This document shows positions 33,900 through 45,435 of a DNA stretch of 64,000 nt, in pieces; position 1 is the stretch's first letter, and every line of letters starts with the position of its first letter. A model generated the notes under the pieces. The model made no database searches and was not told where the DNA came from. It saw only the letters and a program-made list of their open reading frames with translations. Both the position numbers and the translations under genes were made by a program. The stretch comes from Thunnus maccoyii. Its lineage: Eukaryota; Chordata; Actinopteri; Scombriformes; Scombridae. Where the stretch lies: NCBI RefSeq assembly GCF_910596095.1, contig NC_056535.1, positions 9,093,501 to 9,157,500 on the forward strand, given 5' to 3'.

Positions 33900-35290
33900 G
33901 GAGGTGCCAAATCTACTATCAAGCTCATTCAGATCGCATCACATTTAAAGCTCCAAACTTGTCTGTGTTGTGGTCTTTGTGTTTGAGGTACAACTTTAAA
34001 TTTTTTTGCGGTCTGAATATAAATTCTAATTAATACATGAGGGGTTTTACTTAATAAAAATCTACATTTTGTATGTCTCTCAAATATCCATCATTAGGAT
34101 TGTAGGCCTGTTTTCTCGCTGTGTGCAAACAAACTTCCAACAGCACCAGAATATAATTAACTTAATAACTTCTCTCGTCTTGTGTTAAAAGGAATGATGG
34201 CAGCTTACAGTAAAAAAAAAAAAAAAACAACAAAAAAGAACTGGCCAACCAAACCTTTTCAGCATACTGGCAATGAGCTGATACTGTAACACATCTAAAT
34301 GCAGACAATCATGTGGCTGCAATTCAGTACACTTGAGTGGTGCCATTTAGAAATAGTGTGAAGCACAACAAATGCAGATAAAAGGCACAAGAGTCAGTCA
34401 GCATGACTTCTTTCAGGGCAAACAATGAAATGGCACATTAAGACCAGTGCTCATATGAATATTGTTGTGTTTACATGTGGGTGAGAGACTGGAATTCATG
34501 CATTTGTATGAGATACAATTTAATTCATGCATTGCCAAACCAAAACAATAGAGAAATGTGTTCAATATCCCCTTGATTCATTACCTCATTCCATTTATAT
34601 CTGTATTCCTCCATAAAATTAGCAGACAAACCAGCTGATTTATGTTATGTGAATTTATTTTGTTGTCATGTAACAATGGATTGAATCATAAATAACCAGC
34701 TCTGCACATGTTTCCATTTGTTCTGCCCTCAACATTTTCTATTTACAGGAAATGCAGACAAAAAGAAAAGAAACATATGTATTACAAGACAGGGAAGTAG
34801 ACCACAGTCAAACTCTTGACCTTCTGAATCTATACATCAGACACTTATATTCTATCTATTGAGAATACATCGGACAGCCAATTTGGCTAAAATCAGTCTT
34901 CAGCTTTTTTTTTGCTGCGGTCTTCTTAGACAAGATGGCTAAAGTGGCACTTCTGTAGCCAGCTGAAGCCATCCTCTCTCTCTCTCCCTCTCTCTCTCTA
35001 ATGGTTTGCTTCCGTCCCCTCGCCCCCTGCAGCTGCTCGCTCTTCCCTGTTCTCCTCCTCTGGTTTTCTGAGGCAGAGGCAGGCTGCAGCTGACAGGACA
35101 GCGCAGGCCAGGGGACAATTAGGAACGCTTGGGAGAGACAGCTGACCTGTTGCCAATTACACTGACTGTGACCAGGAACCACAGACACACACACACACTT
35201 CAGTGGCCTAATAGGATCACACTGCACATCTAAGCCCACTTGTGGATGTATGTAGACTGAATATACTTTCAGAAAAGGGAAAATAAAAAG
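33900..35290. other. Intergenic stretch, no gene seen
   Basis: Holds an A-rich run at 34213-34228 and a GA/CT-rich patch at 34972-35000. A 127-codon minus-strand open frame (34856-35239) is built largely from low-complexity sequence and matches nothing I know. The cidec polyadenylation signal lies at the right edge. Confidence 0.5.
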
Positions 35291-35297
35291 TGTTCGT

Positions 35298-35307
35298 TTA
35301 TTTATTC
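35298..35307 (-). terminator. cidec: cidec polyadenylation signal
   Basis: Minus-strand AATAAATAAA (two overlapping AATAAA hexamers) about 235 nt downstream of the cidec stop codon. It is the first such signal after the stop, so it probably defines the mRNA end near 35.28 kb. Confidence 0.6.
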
Positions 35308-35538
35308 ATCTCCATAGGAAAAAGTTACATGTTATAGCCCAACAAGTCAGGCAACAGTAAAAGTGCTTTATGAGGAATGACTAATGTAACAGAGTAAGAA
35401 AGTGGCTGTGAGAAGAGACTGACATGTCCCCAAATTGCACAGAAGACAGTGATGAGCATGTAGAGATCACTTGTTACATCAACCTTGTGTGCTAAATCTA
35501 AGAGTGTGCGTTACACCATCGTCAGCTCGAGTCCATCA

Positions 35539-38352
35539 TCAGTAGGAGGCCTTTCCCAGCAACATGCCCTGCAGCTGCCTGATCCTGCTTGTTTCCTGTG
35601 GCAGCGCCAGGCCCTTCTCTGCTCGCTCCTCCTCTTCCAGCAGCTGTTCGATGTAGCAGGAGGAGCCCAGCAGTATGTGGCCTGTGGCCTGCATGGAGAA
35701 GATGGTCCATCGCAGAAACTCCCTGAAGCACAGAGAGAGAAAGAGAAAGACAGACACTGGTCATAAATAGCAAAATCCCTTCTGCGGACACAGAAAAAGA
35801 CATTTAAGTAACTTGAGATATACATATGTATGAATCTGGTAATATCAGAAAAGATTACATGTCATTCTGACTGTCAGAACAAAATAGACAAGCATGATAG
35901 ACCACACCAGCTGACGAGAAAATGACCGACAGAGCTCAGCCACTAAACATCGTCATTCATATTTCTCACAACTTCCCCCTTTATGTCCAACTTCATTGTG
36001 TTATTGCTAGTTTCACTAAGAATGTAAATACTTCAGTAACTTAAGGATGTAGGCCGTCCTTCCACCACTGTGGATTATTGTAATGAACTCCAACTAAACT
36101 GATATTTAAGAAACAAACCTCTTGCATGGCAATGTTAGCGAAACAGAAAAGCCTCATATTTGACAAGTCTGCGAAATTTAATCCTCACTGACACAATCAC
36201 CGTGACAAAGCTTGAAACCAGCAGATCTCAGCAGTGATGACATAACTCTTCCCAAATTTAATCTCGGTAAAATCTAGTCTTTGTTCTTCTGCGATCTGAC
36301 CATTTCAGCTCCGCCACCCACATGGGTATACACAGTTAAATCTGGTTTTATACTTTACATGTTAGGGGCTGCACAAAGAATACTGTATCTGGTGTTAATA
36401 TGTTGTAAAAGCAACTGATAGTAGAAAACAATGGATGGTTGCCTACCAAAAGGCTTTGTAATTTATCAATTCGAAATTGATTCATTTTCATCTCTAACTG
36501 AAATAAAACTTCTAGGCAGTCAAATAGTTTTGACATGGAGAAAAAAAAGACATGTTGCATAATAAAAAAAGCATTAAAAAATATTGCAGAATCTCAAAAA
36601 GGCTCTTTCACTCACTTCAGCATACTCTTGGCAGCATAACAGCGCAGGTCATAGGACACAGAATAAGCACCGTACAGGGTTACTTTCACATTCAGGCAGC
36701 CAATGAAATCCTTGGGGTGGTTCTTGTAGAGGTCAAAAGTCACCTTAGCCACATCTTTACGGTGCTCCAGCCTGTGCTCACTGAACTGATCTCTGGAGGG
36801 GCTGGTCTGTGAAGGGACGGGAGGAGAAACACCAGTCAGGTCAAAGGGCTGCAGACACATTTCTTTTGTGTGATCGCAGCCAGCAAACTGGGCCAAATGA
36901 CAGCAGCCGGCTCCACCAAAAGACATTTGGAATACAGACTGATGCAGTTATTGCCAATGATGATGCCGAAGGCAATTGGCAATACGGCAAAGTCAGTGTG
37001 AGGTCACCAGAGTAAACATTTAGAAGGGGATGCCAATCATGGAGTGCATCAATTTCTATGGAAATTAATTGCTTTTGGGTGAACACCATTCAAATTTGAT
37101 GATACCTCTGGGTCTGATTAATATTCAACCAAAGCCTTTCATTTTCTCTAAAAATTATCATCAAGAAAAAAAACTAATCTCCTGTGTTCTGCCTTTTCAC
37201 AATAAGTGACATATTACTCTCCCATTCAGTTTGACGGATAAAATATTTGCAGATTAAATTGCAACTGAATATTCTTCGGTCCACAGACTCATGGATCATC
37301 AATATGTATGACTGCTGCAGTAAAGAAAGCAAGAAAACATTTCCCTACCTACTCGCTACATCAAAGAATCACTGGCATAACAAACACGGAATTAAAAGGA
37401 GTCTCTCAATATGTTAAGCATCACACTATGCGACGCAAAGCTGAGGCAGCTGATCAACAGTGCCGCCTAGTGGTTGATGTTGCACCATACCGGTTGTGGG
37501 GTCCACTTCTGTCCCTTCTCCAGGACCATGAGGACGGTGTTTTCAGGCAGCGTCTGGAAGAACTCCTCTGTGTCCACGCAGGTCCCATCTTCATCCAGCA
37601 CCAGGGCACAGACACACAGCACATTCAACGACTCGCTGACCTGCATCACGAGGGACAGAGAGGAACACAAGGGCATCAAGTGGTGAGTAAATGTGTTCGC
37701 AGGTTCGCAGGCCAGATGCACATTACTCAATTCAGACAGGTCTCTCTACACAGAGACATAGACTATTATTGTATCATCACACAAATTGTGAACTTTTACC
37801 ACCATAAGCTTTAAAACATACATGAGTTTCACACATGATGTAACAGTCTGTAACAAGCCTGTCTGTTCATGGTCATTTAAATCCTCTAAACACACCAGGG
37901 TGTCTCTGTCTGTCCTCACTATGTCTTTAGTCTGAATGTTCTTCGCATCAACGTTTGATTGTCATCCATCTCACATTCGACAATATCACAATCCCTCCTC
38001 CTCCTCCTCATCTCTTTAAACACTTTAAATCCCATGCTCTTCCTGCTCTCCTCACCTTGTTAATCAGGTCTTCCAGCACATCTGCCATAATACCCTTCTT
38101 CACACTGCGGTCAGCATTTGTGACCCGGAAGGGCTTTGGGCGAGGAGCTCGACCCGACAGGAGCTGCTGGGTCATGGAAGCGCTGGCTGACACGCTGGCA
38201 GTCACACACCTAAGAATAAACAAAAGATGTAAATGTTTTCTGTCAACTAGTGACAGTGTGAACAGTCCCATCCAACTCACGAAGCAGAGCTCTTACTTGG
38301 AGAGAGAAGACGGGGTCAGGCGGGTAAGAGACTTCATAGCATAATCCATCAT
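35539..38352 (-). CDS. cidec: CIDE-C / FSP27 lipid-droplet protein, five coding exons
   Basis: Coding exons (minus): 38352-38297, 38209-38056, 37640-37491, 36806-36616, 35722-35539; all junctions are GT-AG and phases close to give 244 residues (human CIDEC about 238). The start M(M)DYAMKSL matches the CIDEC-specific N-terminus (human MEYAMKSL), unlike CIDEA or CIDEB. Exons 2-3 encode the CIDE-N domain (FRVTNADRSVKKGIMAD, then LDEDGTCVDTEEFFQTLPEN, MVLEKGQKW, residues about 40-120). Exons 4-5 encode CIDE-C (KVTFDLYKNHPKDFIGCLNV, EFLRWTIFSMQATGHILLG, about 140-220). CIDEC sits at lipid-droplet contact sites in fat-storing cells and promotes lipid transfer and droplet fusion, limiting lipolysis. 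Two ATGs lie in tandem; the second (38349) matches the mammalian start better. The tail (EEEERAEKGLALPQ) is specific to this copy. Confidence 0.95.
35930..36102 (+). repeat. 173-bp inverted duplication, arm 1 (cidec intron 4)
   Basis: Runs from 'cagagctcagccactaaaca' to 'tccaactaaactga' and recurs as an exact-length reverse complement at 41179-41351. I count two differences over 173 bp, about 99 percent identity, far above what neutral intronic DNA of older origin would keep. It lies within the last intron of cidec. Its own identity (transposon fragment, regulatory element) is unknown. Confidence 0.9.
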
Positions 38353-38367
38353 CAGAGAGCACCCAGA

Positions 38368-38368
38368 C
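38368..38368 (-). other. cidec: 5' splice acceptor upstream of cidec start
   Basis: The minus strand reads TTCCAATTGCAG then GTCTGGG, placing a 3' splice site 16 nt before the first ATG. The start-containing exon therefore begins at 38368 and the leader continues in an upstream non-coding exon. Confidence 0.55.
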
Positions 38369-38723
38369 CTGCAATTGGAAGTTTTAACATTACTTTAAGT
38401 ATGAGGCGACACATCCTGACAAGTGGCTTTGAGTGAACACTGCTGCTTGAAAGTTTATAGGCCTACATCTTACATCAAAAAATTCCAACAAACCATCTAA
38501 AGTAAATTCTGGTAGGGCAGGCTTTATTTAGTTCCCAGGTCTCCATGTGTACATCTATCATAACTAACTCTTAATCTGTAAAACAATCCTTTTCAAAAAA
38601 AAAAAAAAAAAAAAACCCCAAAAAAACACTTATTTCACAGTAATGTCCAGACAGACAGAAACACACAAAAATCAACACACAAACACACAAAAAAACCACA
38701 AACAAATTACAAAATAATCTTAC

Positions 38724-38935
38724 AATGACAAGAAGCTTCACCAGCTGCTCTCCTGAACAAGTTGGAATCCTTATTGTGGTCGCTTTGTTTCTGAAGTGCT
38801 GCCTCTTGTTCTGTTTTGACAGCTAAGCCTCTGCGATAATGTGCACTCTCTTCTCTAGAGCGCTCTATGCTCCTGTTTCTTGCACCACTTGGTCAATGAA
38901 CTTTGTGCTGCTGACTGTTGAGCTAGTTGCAAGAC
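38724..38935 (-). other. cidec: Candidate cidec leader exon (proximal)
   Basis: The minus strand has a TATA-like CTCAATAAAGC followed by TGACGTC (a CRE-like site, about 38932-38938), then about 200 nt ending TGTCATT followed by GTAAGAT (GT at 38723-38722). This could be the first exon of cidec, with a 350-nt intron to the acceptor at 38368. It competes with the candidate at 40848. Confidence 0.35.
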
Positions 38936-38999
38936 GTCAGCTTTATTGAGTAATTCTCCATGAACACGCCTACTGACCCTCCCCTGTGAAAGCCCTGAA

Positions 39000-40840
39000 T
39001 TCAAGTTTGTTACAGACTCATGGAGTTATGTTAACATTAACCAAGCATCCTAAAGGGTCGGTTCACCTAAATAACAAAAAAGACAGATATATCAAAATCT
39101 GGCCACATAAAAACCAAAACTATCTGCAACTAAGTTGTTGTTGTATTTTTGGGTGAACCAGCCATTTAAAGTAAATCAAAAGGTTTATAATAAGATGACC
39201 AGAAGTCTTCTGCTCTTCTTATCAGAGAGCTCTTTGGATAAATCACATCAGCAACTTATCAATAAATCTGATCTAAAACACAGTCCAAACAGGAATAAAC
39301 ACAAACACCTTATTCACAGGTGATAATGACCCAGTTCTAGTTGAATCTCTTCCCTTTAATGCAGTCTAAAAACAACAGTAGCTCATAATGATGCAAAAAA
39401 TGCAATTATTTGGGTGCTGTACTTTAAAATATGTTTTAAAAGAAACTATGGCTGTTTTGATATTCAGGGAGTTCTGAGACTGCTTTAGTGACAATTTACA
39501 CCTTACCTTTTATCTCAGTCAGAGGTCGAGGAGAATATGTAACAGTGATACAATTAAGAAAAAGCACATATCTTGAAAAATTCCACAATTAGGTCATGGG
39601 TCAATGTTCATCACATGGTATCTTACACATAAAGGATTACGCAGACAAGGAGTGCTAAGACCTAATTTTATCACGTCATGTTACACAAATAAAGCTACAA
39701 GCAGTCTGAGATCACTTGTGTACACTAGTGACAACAAATAAAACCCAGGGATTGATATGAAAATGATGTGATAGACATCTTACCCAGGTACAATACTAAA
39801 TCTTAAATATAAAATAAATAAATTAAAATGGAAAATAAAAGAAACAAAGTCAGAAACTTCAAGAAAAGGATTCAGAACGTCTCTCCTTTCTCGTTTACAT
39901 TCAGTGGTCTTACATTAAAAAAAAGCATTTTTCTGTCTATGGATCAGAAGTGACATGATGTGACCTCACTTACATACCTGCTGTAAAATTAAAAAGGTAT
40001 ACAACATACTGTCCTACCTAGTGCCACAATAAACATCACCAGATGAAAGGTCACAGAATACAGACTCCAGTCCTATACTGCCTCTCTTACACAATTCACA
40101 TACCATTGCCAGTGGCGAGGTTTTCACGCTGTCTCTGACCCTTAAAGGTTTACACACAGCTGAGCAGCACATCATTCACACTCAGCAGCTCCCTGCACAA
40201 CTGTGGCAATGAAATAACAGGAGTGTATAAAAGATTAAAGTAAATTAATCTTCTCTCATATGGAGAGCACACGCAGTGTCAGTTCTGATATTAGGCATAT
40301 TGTTAGCCCTCTGGGAAGGCTGTAATCCTCTGTTCATGTTTATTGTCACATTACTGGAAGGGCAAACAAAGACTTTATATGAAATGGGAAAGCGAACATA
40401 AAAACTGGGGAAGGTGAATCAGAATTAAAATGTGGGATTATAAAAAGGAGAGTTGGGCTTCTGTGTGAACACATCACACATTATGTTTGGCATTCAGAGT
40501 AATCAATATAATCTCCCACAGAGATAATGTGATTTGGTAAAGGCTAATAGCTGAGGATGAGGTGATTAAAGAGAGATTTGACCTGCAAATTTAAAACAAC
40601 AGTCAGCAGAAAGTGTAACCTACAACGTCAGGACTTCTGTGCAAAGGAAATATTGGAGTGGAGAAAAAATGGAGAATATAATGAAGAGCATACCATCATA
40701 ATAATGTGAAGTTTTTAGTGATATGATGCATCTGTTATTTATGAAATCTGTGTTCAATATTTCATTAAACAAAATTATACAAAAGCTGATGGAAAAAATA
40801 CATGAGAAATGAGAGTGGGACAGGAAAACAGTGAAATACA
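39000..40840. other. Non-coding stretch upstream of cidec, no gene seen
   Basis: AT-rich, no recognisable gene or repeat. It is either first intron or promoter of cidec depending on which leader exon is used. Confidence 0.5.
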
Positions 40841-40847
40841 GACTTAC

Positions 40848-40920
40848 TTTGTGTCCCTTGTGTGCTCCTGCTGTAAACTGCCTCCAGCTGAGCCCGCCAC
40901 TGCCTCAGCGCTAATTAACC
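40848..40920 (-). other. cidec: Candidate cidec leader exon (distal)
   Basis: On the minus strand a GC-richer block ends GGACACAAA followed by GTAAGTC, a near-perfect 5' splice site (GT at 40847-40846). Splicing to the acceptor at 38368 would give a 2.5-kb leader intron. The second inverted-duplication arm begins about 260 bp further upstream. Confidence 0.4.
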
Positions 40921-41140
40921 ACACCTGAATTAGACTCATTAATGCCATTTTGGCAGTTAGCTGACTTCCTCTCCCTCTATTTGAATTTGGCCGAGCCTTT
41001 AAGGAATTAGTGCATTTGATGAATGTATTTGACGATGTGAGGAGACGTGTCTAGCCAAACTGTAGCCAACTACAGCCAAAGCTGGAGACACTTTGAGCAG
41101 TTTGATGGTGAACAATGAGGATATCATATGGAAAAGAAGT

Positions 41141-41192
41141 GCTCCAGCTAACTGACAGCAGGTGTTTCCCACCTGCTGTCAGTTTAGTTGGA
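41141..41192. repeat. Near-perfect palindrome (hairpin) at the edge of inverted arm 2
   Basis: ACTGACAGCAGGTG (41151-41164) is followed after 5 bases by its exact complement CACCTGCTGTCAGT (41170-41183). Outside this the pairing continues imperfectly (CTCCAGCTA against TAGTTGGAG). The right half of the palindrome overlaps the first bases of duplication arm 2 (41179). The centre carries the E-box cores CAGGTG and CACCTG. Confidence 0.9.
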
Positions 41193-41351
41193 GTTCATTA
41201 CAATAATCCACAGTGGTGGAAGGACGGCCTACATCCTTAAGTTACTGAAGTATTTACATTCTTAGTGAAACTAGCAATAACACAATGAAGTTGGACATAA
41301 AGGAGGAAGTTGTGGGAAATATGAATGACGATGTTTAGTGGCTGAGCTCTG
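41179..41351 (-). repeat. 173-bp inverted duplication, arm 2 (upstream of cidec)
   Basis: Reverse complement of 35930-36102 with two mismatches. It lies 5' of both candidate cidec leader exons, while arm 1 lies in intron 4, so the arms bracket most of cidec with about 5.1 kb between them. There are no terminal inverted repeats or target-site duplications around either arm, so it does not look like an ordinary transposon pair. Confidence 0.9.
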
Positions 41352-41359
41352 TTTTTGCA

Positions 41360-42118
41360 CCACTTAGCTGAGAAAAAAGTGTGTTAGACATTGCAGTAAA
41401 AATCTTAACGTTGTTAAAAACCCACTTTCAGATTTGTGAAGGTGAAAGATAATCTTTATTCTATTTATGAAAATAAAAAGGGAAGTTTTACTGATAGGCC
41501 TGTTTCTGCATCCAGAGAACATTAGACCAGGTCTAATTTAAAACCCATATTAACATTTGTCAAACTGTCACAAATTTGTCACTAAAAACTTTTTTCTTGT
41601 CTCATCTCCGGACATATTAAATCATTCATTCATTAAAACACGTTTAAAAAGCCAAACATCATACATTCAACAGCAAAAACAAATAAGAACAATAAACCCA
41701 ATAACTATAGGCTACAACTGATAAACCCAATAAAACTGAAATACTGCGTACAATATAGTATTATATAATATAGTGTGGTATAACACATTGTACCAGTATG
41801 TTGCAAGTTCAACAGTAAAACCAACAACTAGAGTATTGCACATGTCAATGTCGATCCTATTATAAAGTGCACTAGACAGATGAGATCTATTGACTGCTTT
41901 TTTTTCATCCAGACCACATTATTATATTTATTTATACAGAATCTGATCTTACAACAGTCCTCCGAAATGATGCAAAAAATGTAAGTAGCTGAGAGTTTCC
42001 TCTGAAGACTGGAAGAAACTTTTATTAAAGAACTGAGGGAGGGGATGGATGACTGATGTTTGGTCATTGAACTGAATTACAATGTCCCAGTCTGTGTCAG
42101 TCAATGGTAAGGAACATA
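41360..42118. other. Non-coding stretch, no gene seen
   Basis: AT-rich intergenic sequence with no recognisable gene. Confidence 0.5.
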
Positions 42119-42262
42119 TTAAATTAGATTAAATTAAATAATTAAATTAATCAAAATGATTCAATTTAATTAAAATTTAAAAATTAAATTAGATTAAATT
42201 AAAAAAATTCAAATAATTAAATAAAATAGTGAAATACAATAAAATAATTGAAATTTAAATTG
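42119..42262. repeat. AT-rich satellite-like tract (AAATTA)n
   Basis: Variants of 'attaaattaaat' and 'aaataatt' follow each other for about 140 bp just left of a MITE. Confidence 0.7.
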
Positions 42263-42266
42263 AATG

Positions 42267-42803
42267 TTTAAAGCTGGAGTGCGGGACTTTTGTCTGCCCC
42301 TTCTGGCAATGAGAGTAATTACAAAAACACTGTAGACACGTGCTTACATCATAGGCTCAGTCCTAGCCTGCTCCGTCGCTAGTGTTGCGGCTGTAGAACA
42401 GAGGATTCATTGTTTTGAGTGTCACATAACCCCCACGAAATGACTTGTGTCACTATCAAAATTTCATCCATTCAGTCCAATGACATTTGGAAAGTCTAGA
42501 AGAGCCGCATGATTAAATATATCTATCCTCATTCATGTTAGCAGAGAGCTAACCAGAAATTAGCCGGCTAGACCGGTGGAAGTCTTGAGTGTGCATGCTC
42601 TGCCCATACAGCATGCCCAGTATGCATTCATCCGGCCAGAGCGGGAAAGTTGCCACCAACACCAGATTAAAAATTCTGTGAAATAATTCTGAGATTTACC
42701 TGGTGGTGATAGGCTTAATCAGCATTGTGTGAACTCATTTGGCAAGAGCTTGAATGTAACGGACATTCATTTATATGTAAAAGTTCCACACTGCAGGTTT
42801 AAA
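42267..42803. mobile_element. MITE, about 537 bp, 25-bp terminal inverted repeats
   Basis: The left end TTTAAAGCTGGAGTGCGGGA... (42267-42291) pairs with the right end (42779-42803), whose reverse complement begins TTTAAACCTGCAGTGTGGAA; I count 21 of 25 matches. The interior has no coding capacity. The structure is that of a non-autonomous DNA transposon, and I recognise the 'aaagctg-agtgcg-gacttt' end as frequent in fish genomes. A TTAA-like flank suggests piggyBac-type insertion, but this is not certain. Confidence 0.75.
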
Positions 42804-42809
42804 TCAAAT

Positions 42810-44335
42810 ATTTATTTCTCCCTCTGAAAGAATGGAGTATAAGGATCAAGAAGCAGAAAAAGGTGAATACTCAAGATAAATACCAAAAAATTTTGAGGAC
42901 CATACCATAGTAATTGTACTTAGTTACTCTTTACCACATTGAAAATATCTTGAAATGTATTTCTTATATAATTTGAACTACTGCAGCACACAAACATACA
43001 CATGTCAGGTTTATTTATCTGTGAAATGACTTAAAACCCAAACCCAAACATTGTGGTTTCAGAGGAGTACACTCATTAAATCCAAAACAGTAGCCTCCAG
43101 TTATATTTTTATTGTGGTAAATGCTTTGACTGCTTTTTTGATGTAAACTAAAACATTGATGTATATTTCCACCCGACACCTCTACAGACTACAGGGCTGT
43201 AGTGTGGGAAACAAAGCTCCACTTAAAATATACAGTAGGATTTCTATAAAAAGAAGAAATGTTTCCTTTGTGGTTCATTGCCTGTGATCACTGCTGTAAC
43301 AGAAGCCTTAGGAAAATCATTTAGGCTTCTTTAAATAGAATATTGTTTCATATTCTCATAGCAGTGTAAACAACGATGTGCTCTTTGATGCCAGCTGGGG
43401 CATTACTCATATGCAGATGTCTGAATAATTGCTGGATTATTTGTATATTCTTGAGGGTTAAAGAGTTTTTTGTGGTGTTCAATACATTTGTGGCCTTATT
43501 GCTTTATGTGTACTGTTTTTGATTCACAATCATTGTAGTAATTTCTGTGTTTTTGAACTGAAGTGTTGCTGCTTCATATTTGATACATTTCTTCTGTGAT
43601 TTTTGTCTTGGCTCCATTATTAAAGCTGCCTTAGCTTTATGTCAAGGTCATGATGACCAGCGTAAAACAGAACAAACTCAAATGTAAATCGGATGAACAG
43701 TTTATTTCACTCTATTGCTTCACATTTCATGCTCAGTGCAGGAGCACAGATGAATCATGCCACATATATTAGTCTGATGTAGAGCGGATAAAGCATCAGA
43801 CTTAAAATAGCTGCGACCTGTTTGCCAAATGTATCAAGCGTTGGTGAACAAAGGTCTATAGAAAAGGTCTGTTCTTCTTTCAGAGGTCAATATCCTGCTC
43901 ATATCTTTGTTCTGTTATCACACATCACACCGTGCTGAGGGTGACGCAGGCTCATTTGGCTCAGACGCATTCATTTGTGCTTTATGGGTTGCTGATGCTT
44001 GTAATTATACTAAGCGTGCTGGATATCAATGGTGAGAGAAATGAATTAGACTTGAGAGGAAAATATGATCATCATATTGGATTTAATTGAACAACCATTC
44101 TTTGACTTCAAGACACATGCAAACACAAGAAACAGATTTCAGAACCTGATCAGTTTCTGACCCATGGGTGAATAATCTGAGACAAAAGACCAGCTTCATC
44201 TTACACTGTCTGACATTGATGGCAGTGTCCTTTTGTTTTACATACTTGTGTGTAATTACTTGTATTTCAAGAGTCCGTCCATGGAGCGGTTTGGGTGTGA
44301 ATGAGGTAATAATGAATAATAATAATAATGAACTG
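42810..44335. other. Intergenic stretch, no gene seen
   Basis: AT-rich. Contains two possible polyadenylation signals for the urocortin gene on the minus strand: ATTAAA at 44341-44336 and AATAAA at 43706-43701. Nothing else is recognised. Confidence 0.45.
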
Positions 44336-44519
44336 TTTAATACAAGTATAAAAGTCAAGCTGATCTAAGCTCTAAAGGACAGATACTGACTGCAATGACT
44401 GTTTTCACCTGAACTAACATTGTTTCTAAGCAGGTGCCGGTGCCACAATGTAAAGACTTAACTCCGCTGTGAGGTGAGGTTTTCTCCAACATGCCCCCGA
44501 TCACTCCTTCGGGGGCTTC

Positions 44520-44897
44520 TCATTTCCTCTTGCCTATTCGTGCCATCAGTTCTGCATTGGCTGCTGCCTTGGTCCTCATGTCCTGGTTCTTGGCCAGGTC
44601 CATGAGGACACTGAGGATGCTGGTGGGAACATCGAGGGACAGGGCAAAGCGGGACCCCTGCTGGGCTCTCTTTGGCACCTGGGAGGCTGGGCGCGGGGCT
44701 CGTGCACGCCGGAGCACCATCTGATGCTCTGACCGGAGCAATGAGTTCAACAGTCCACTGCGGTTTAGGATGTCGACAGCCAGGATGTCCCTCTGTGTGT
44801 CTTCATTTAGTTTGGCAAGAGCAGGACTGCTCCTCTGAGCCTGGATGCACCAAGGCAGCAGCAGAACCAGGCAGAAACACACACGCAATCTTCTCAT
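44520..44897 (-). CDS. ucn3: Urocortin 2/3-type CRF-family neuropeptide precursor
   Basis: A 125-residue precursor in one coding exon, as in all CRF-family genes. Residues 1-21 form a signal peptide (RVCFCLVLLLPWCIQAQ). The propeptide holds KR at 76-77. The mature peptide is about residues 84-121: it starts FALSLDVPTS, continues through MRTKAAANAELMARI, and is followed by G-KRK, the amidation and dibasic cleavage signal. LSLDVPT and AAANA-LMA are hallmarks of urocortin 3 and distinguish it from CRH and urocortin 1. Urocortins 2 and 3 are secreted ligands selective for CRF receptor 2. The ATG at 44897 was chosen because it directly precedes the signal peptide. The symbol is by sequence; position next to uqcrc1 instead suggests ucn2, because human UCN2 lies beside UQCRC1. 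Confidence 0.85.
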   Translation of the reverse strand: MRRLRVCFCLVLLLPWCIQAQRSSPALAKLNEDTQRDILAVDILNRSGLLNSLLRSEHQMVLRRARAPRPASQVPKRAQQGSRFALSLDVPTSILSVLMDLAKNQDMRTKAAANAELMARIGKRK

Positions 44898-44911
44898 GGT
44901 CAGCACTCTGT
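44898..44911 (-). other. Urocortin leader, 3' splice acceptor
   Basis: The minus strand reads CTCTCTCTGCAG then ACAGAGTGCTGACC and the ATG, so the coding exon starts at about 44911. A single leader intron just before the coding exon is the normal CRF-family arrangement. Confidence 0.7.
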
Positions 44912-45435
44912 CTGCAGAGAGAGTAACAACACATCAGCTAATAGTGCAAAATTACGCAACTGTGACACTGGAAGGCTTCTGTCAGTGATGGCATGCATCA
45001 GACATTTTACTTTCTGCAGTAATCAGAAACCATTTGAAAACATTCTTTATTGACTTTATATGAAAAACCCACTTTATACATAAAATGATGGGATTTGTGC
45101 AACACAACAGTTAAATGAAAATATGATATAAATTACGCATAACACCCAACTAAAATTTACATTTCAGTAGCACAAATGCAGACAAATGAAATACTCACTA
45201 TGCAGTGATACTTTTGATATTATTGACAGAAAAGCATGTTGAAACACTAAATCATCTTTCAAGTTTTAAATCTCCTGCAGATAATTATAAATTCTCAAAA
45301 ATGTTGTCGACTTGTCTTATAAATGATCCCATATTCTGTCTAACTTTCTAACAAATTGTGCAATCATTTCTGACACTTGATAAGGGTGAAGCTTTTCTTG
45401 CCGTATCAAGTGTCATCATTATAATTAATACTTAC

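Noticed and set aside
34856-35239. 127-codon minus-strand frame downstream of cidec
   Set aside because: Largely CT/GA low-complexity sequence beyond the cidec polyadenylation signal; no family match.
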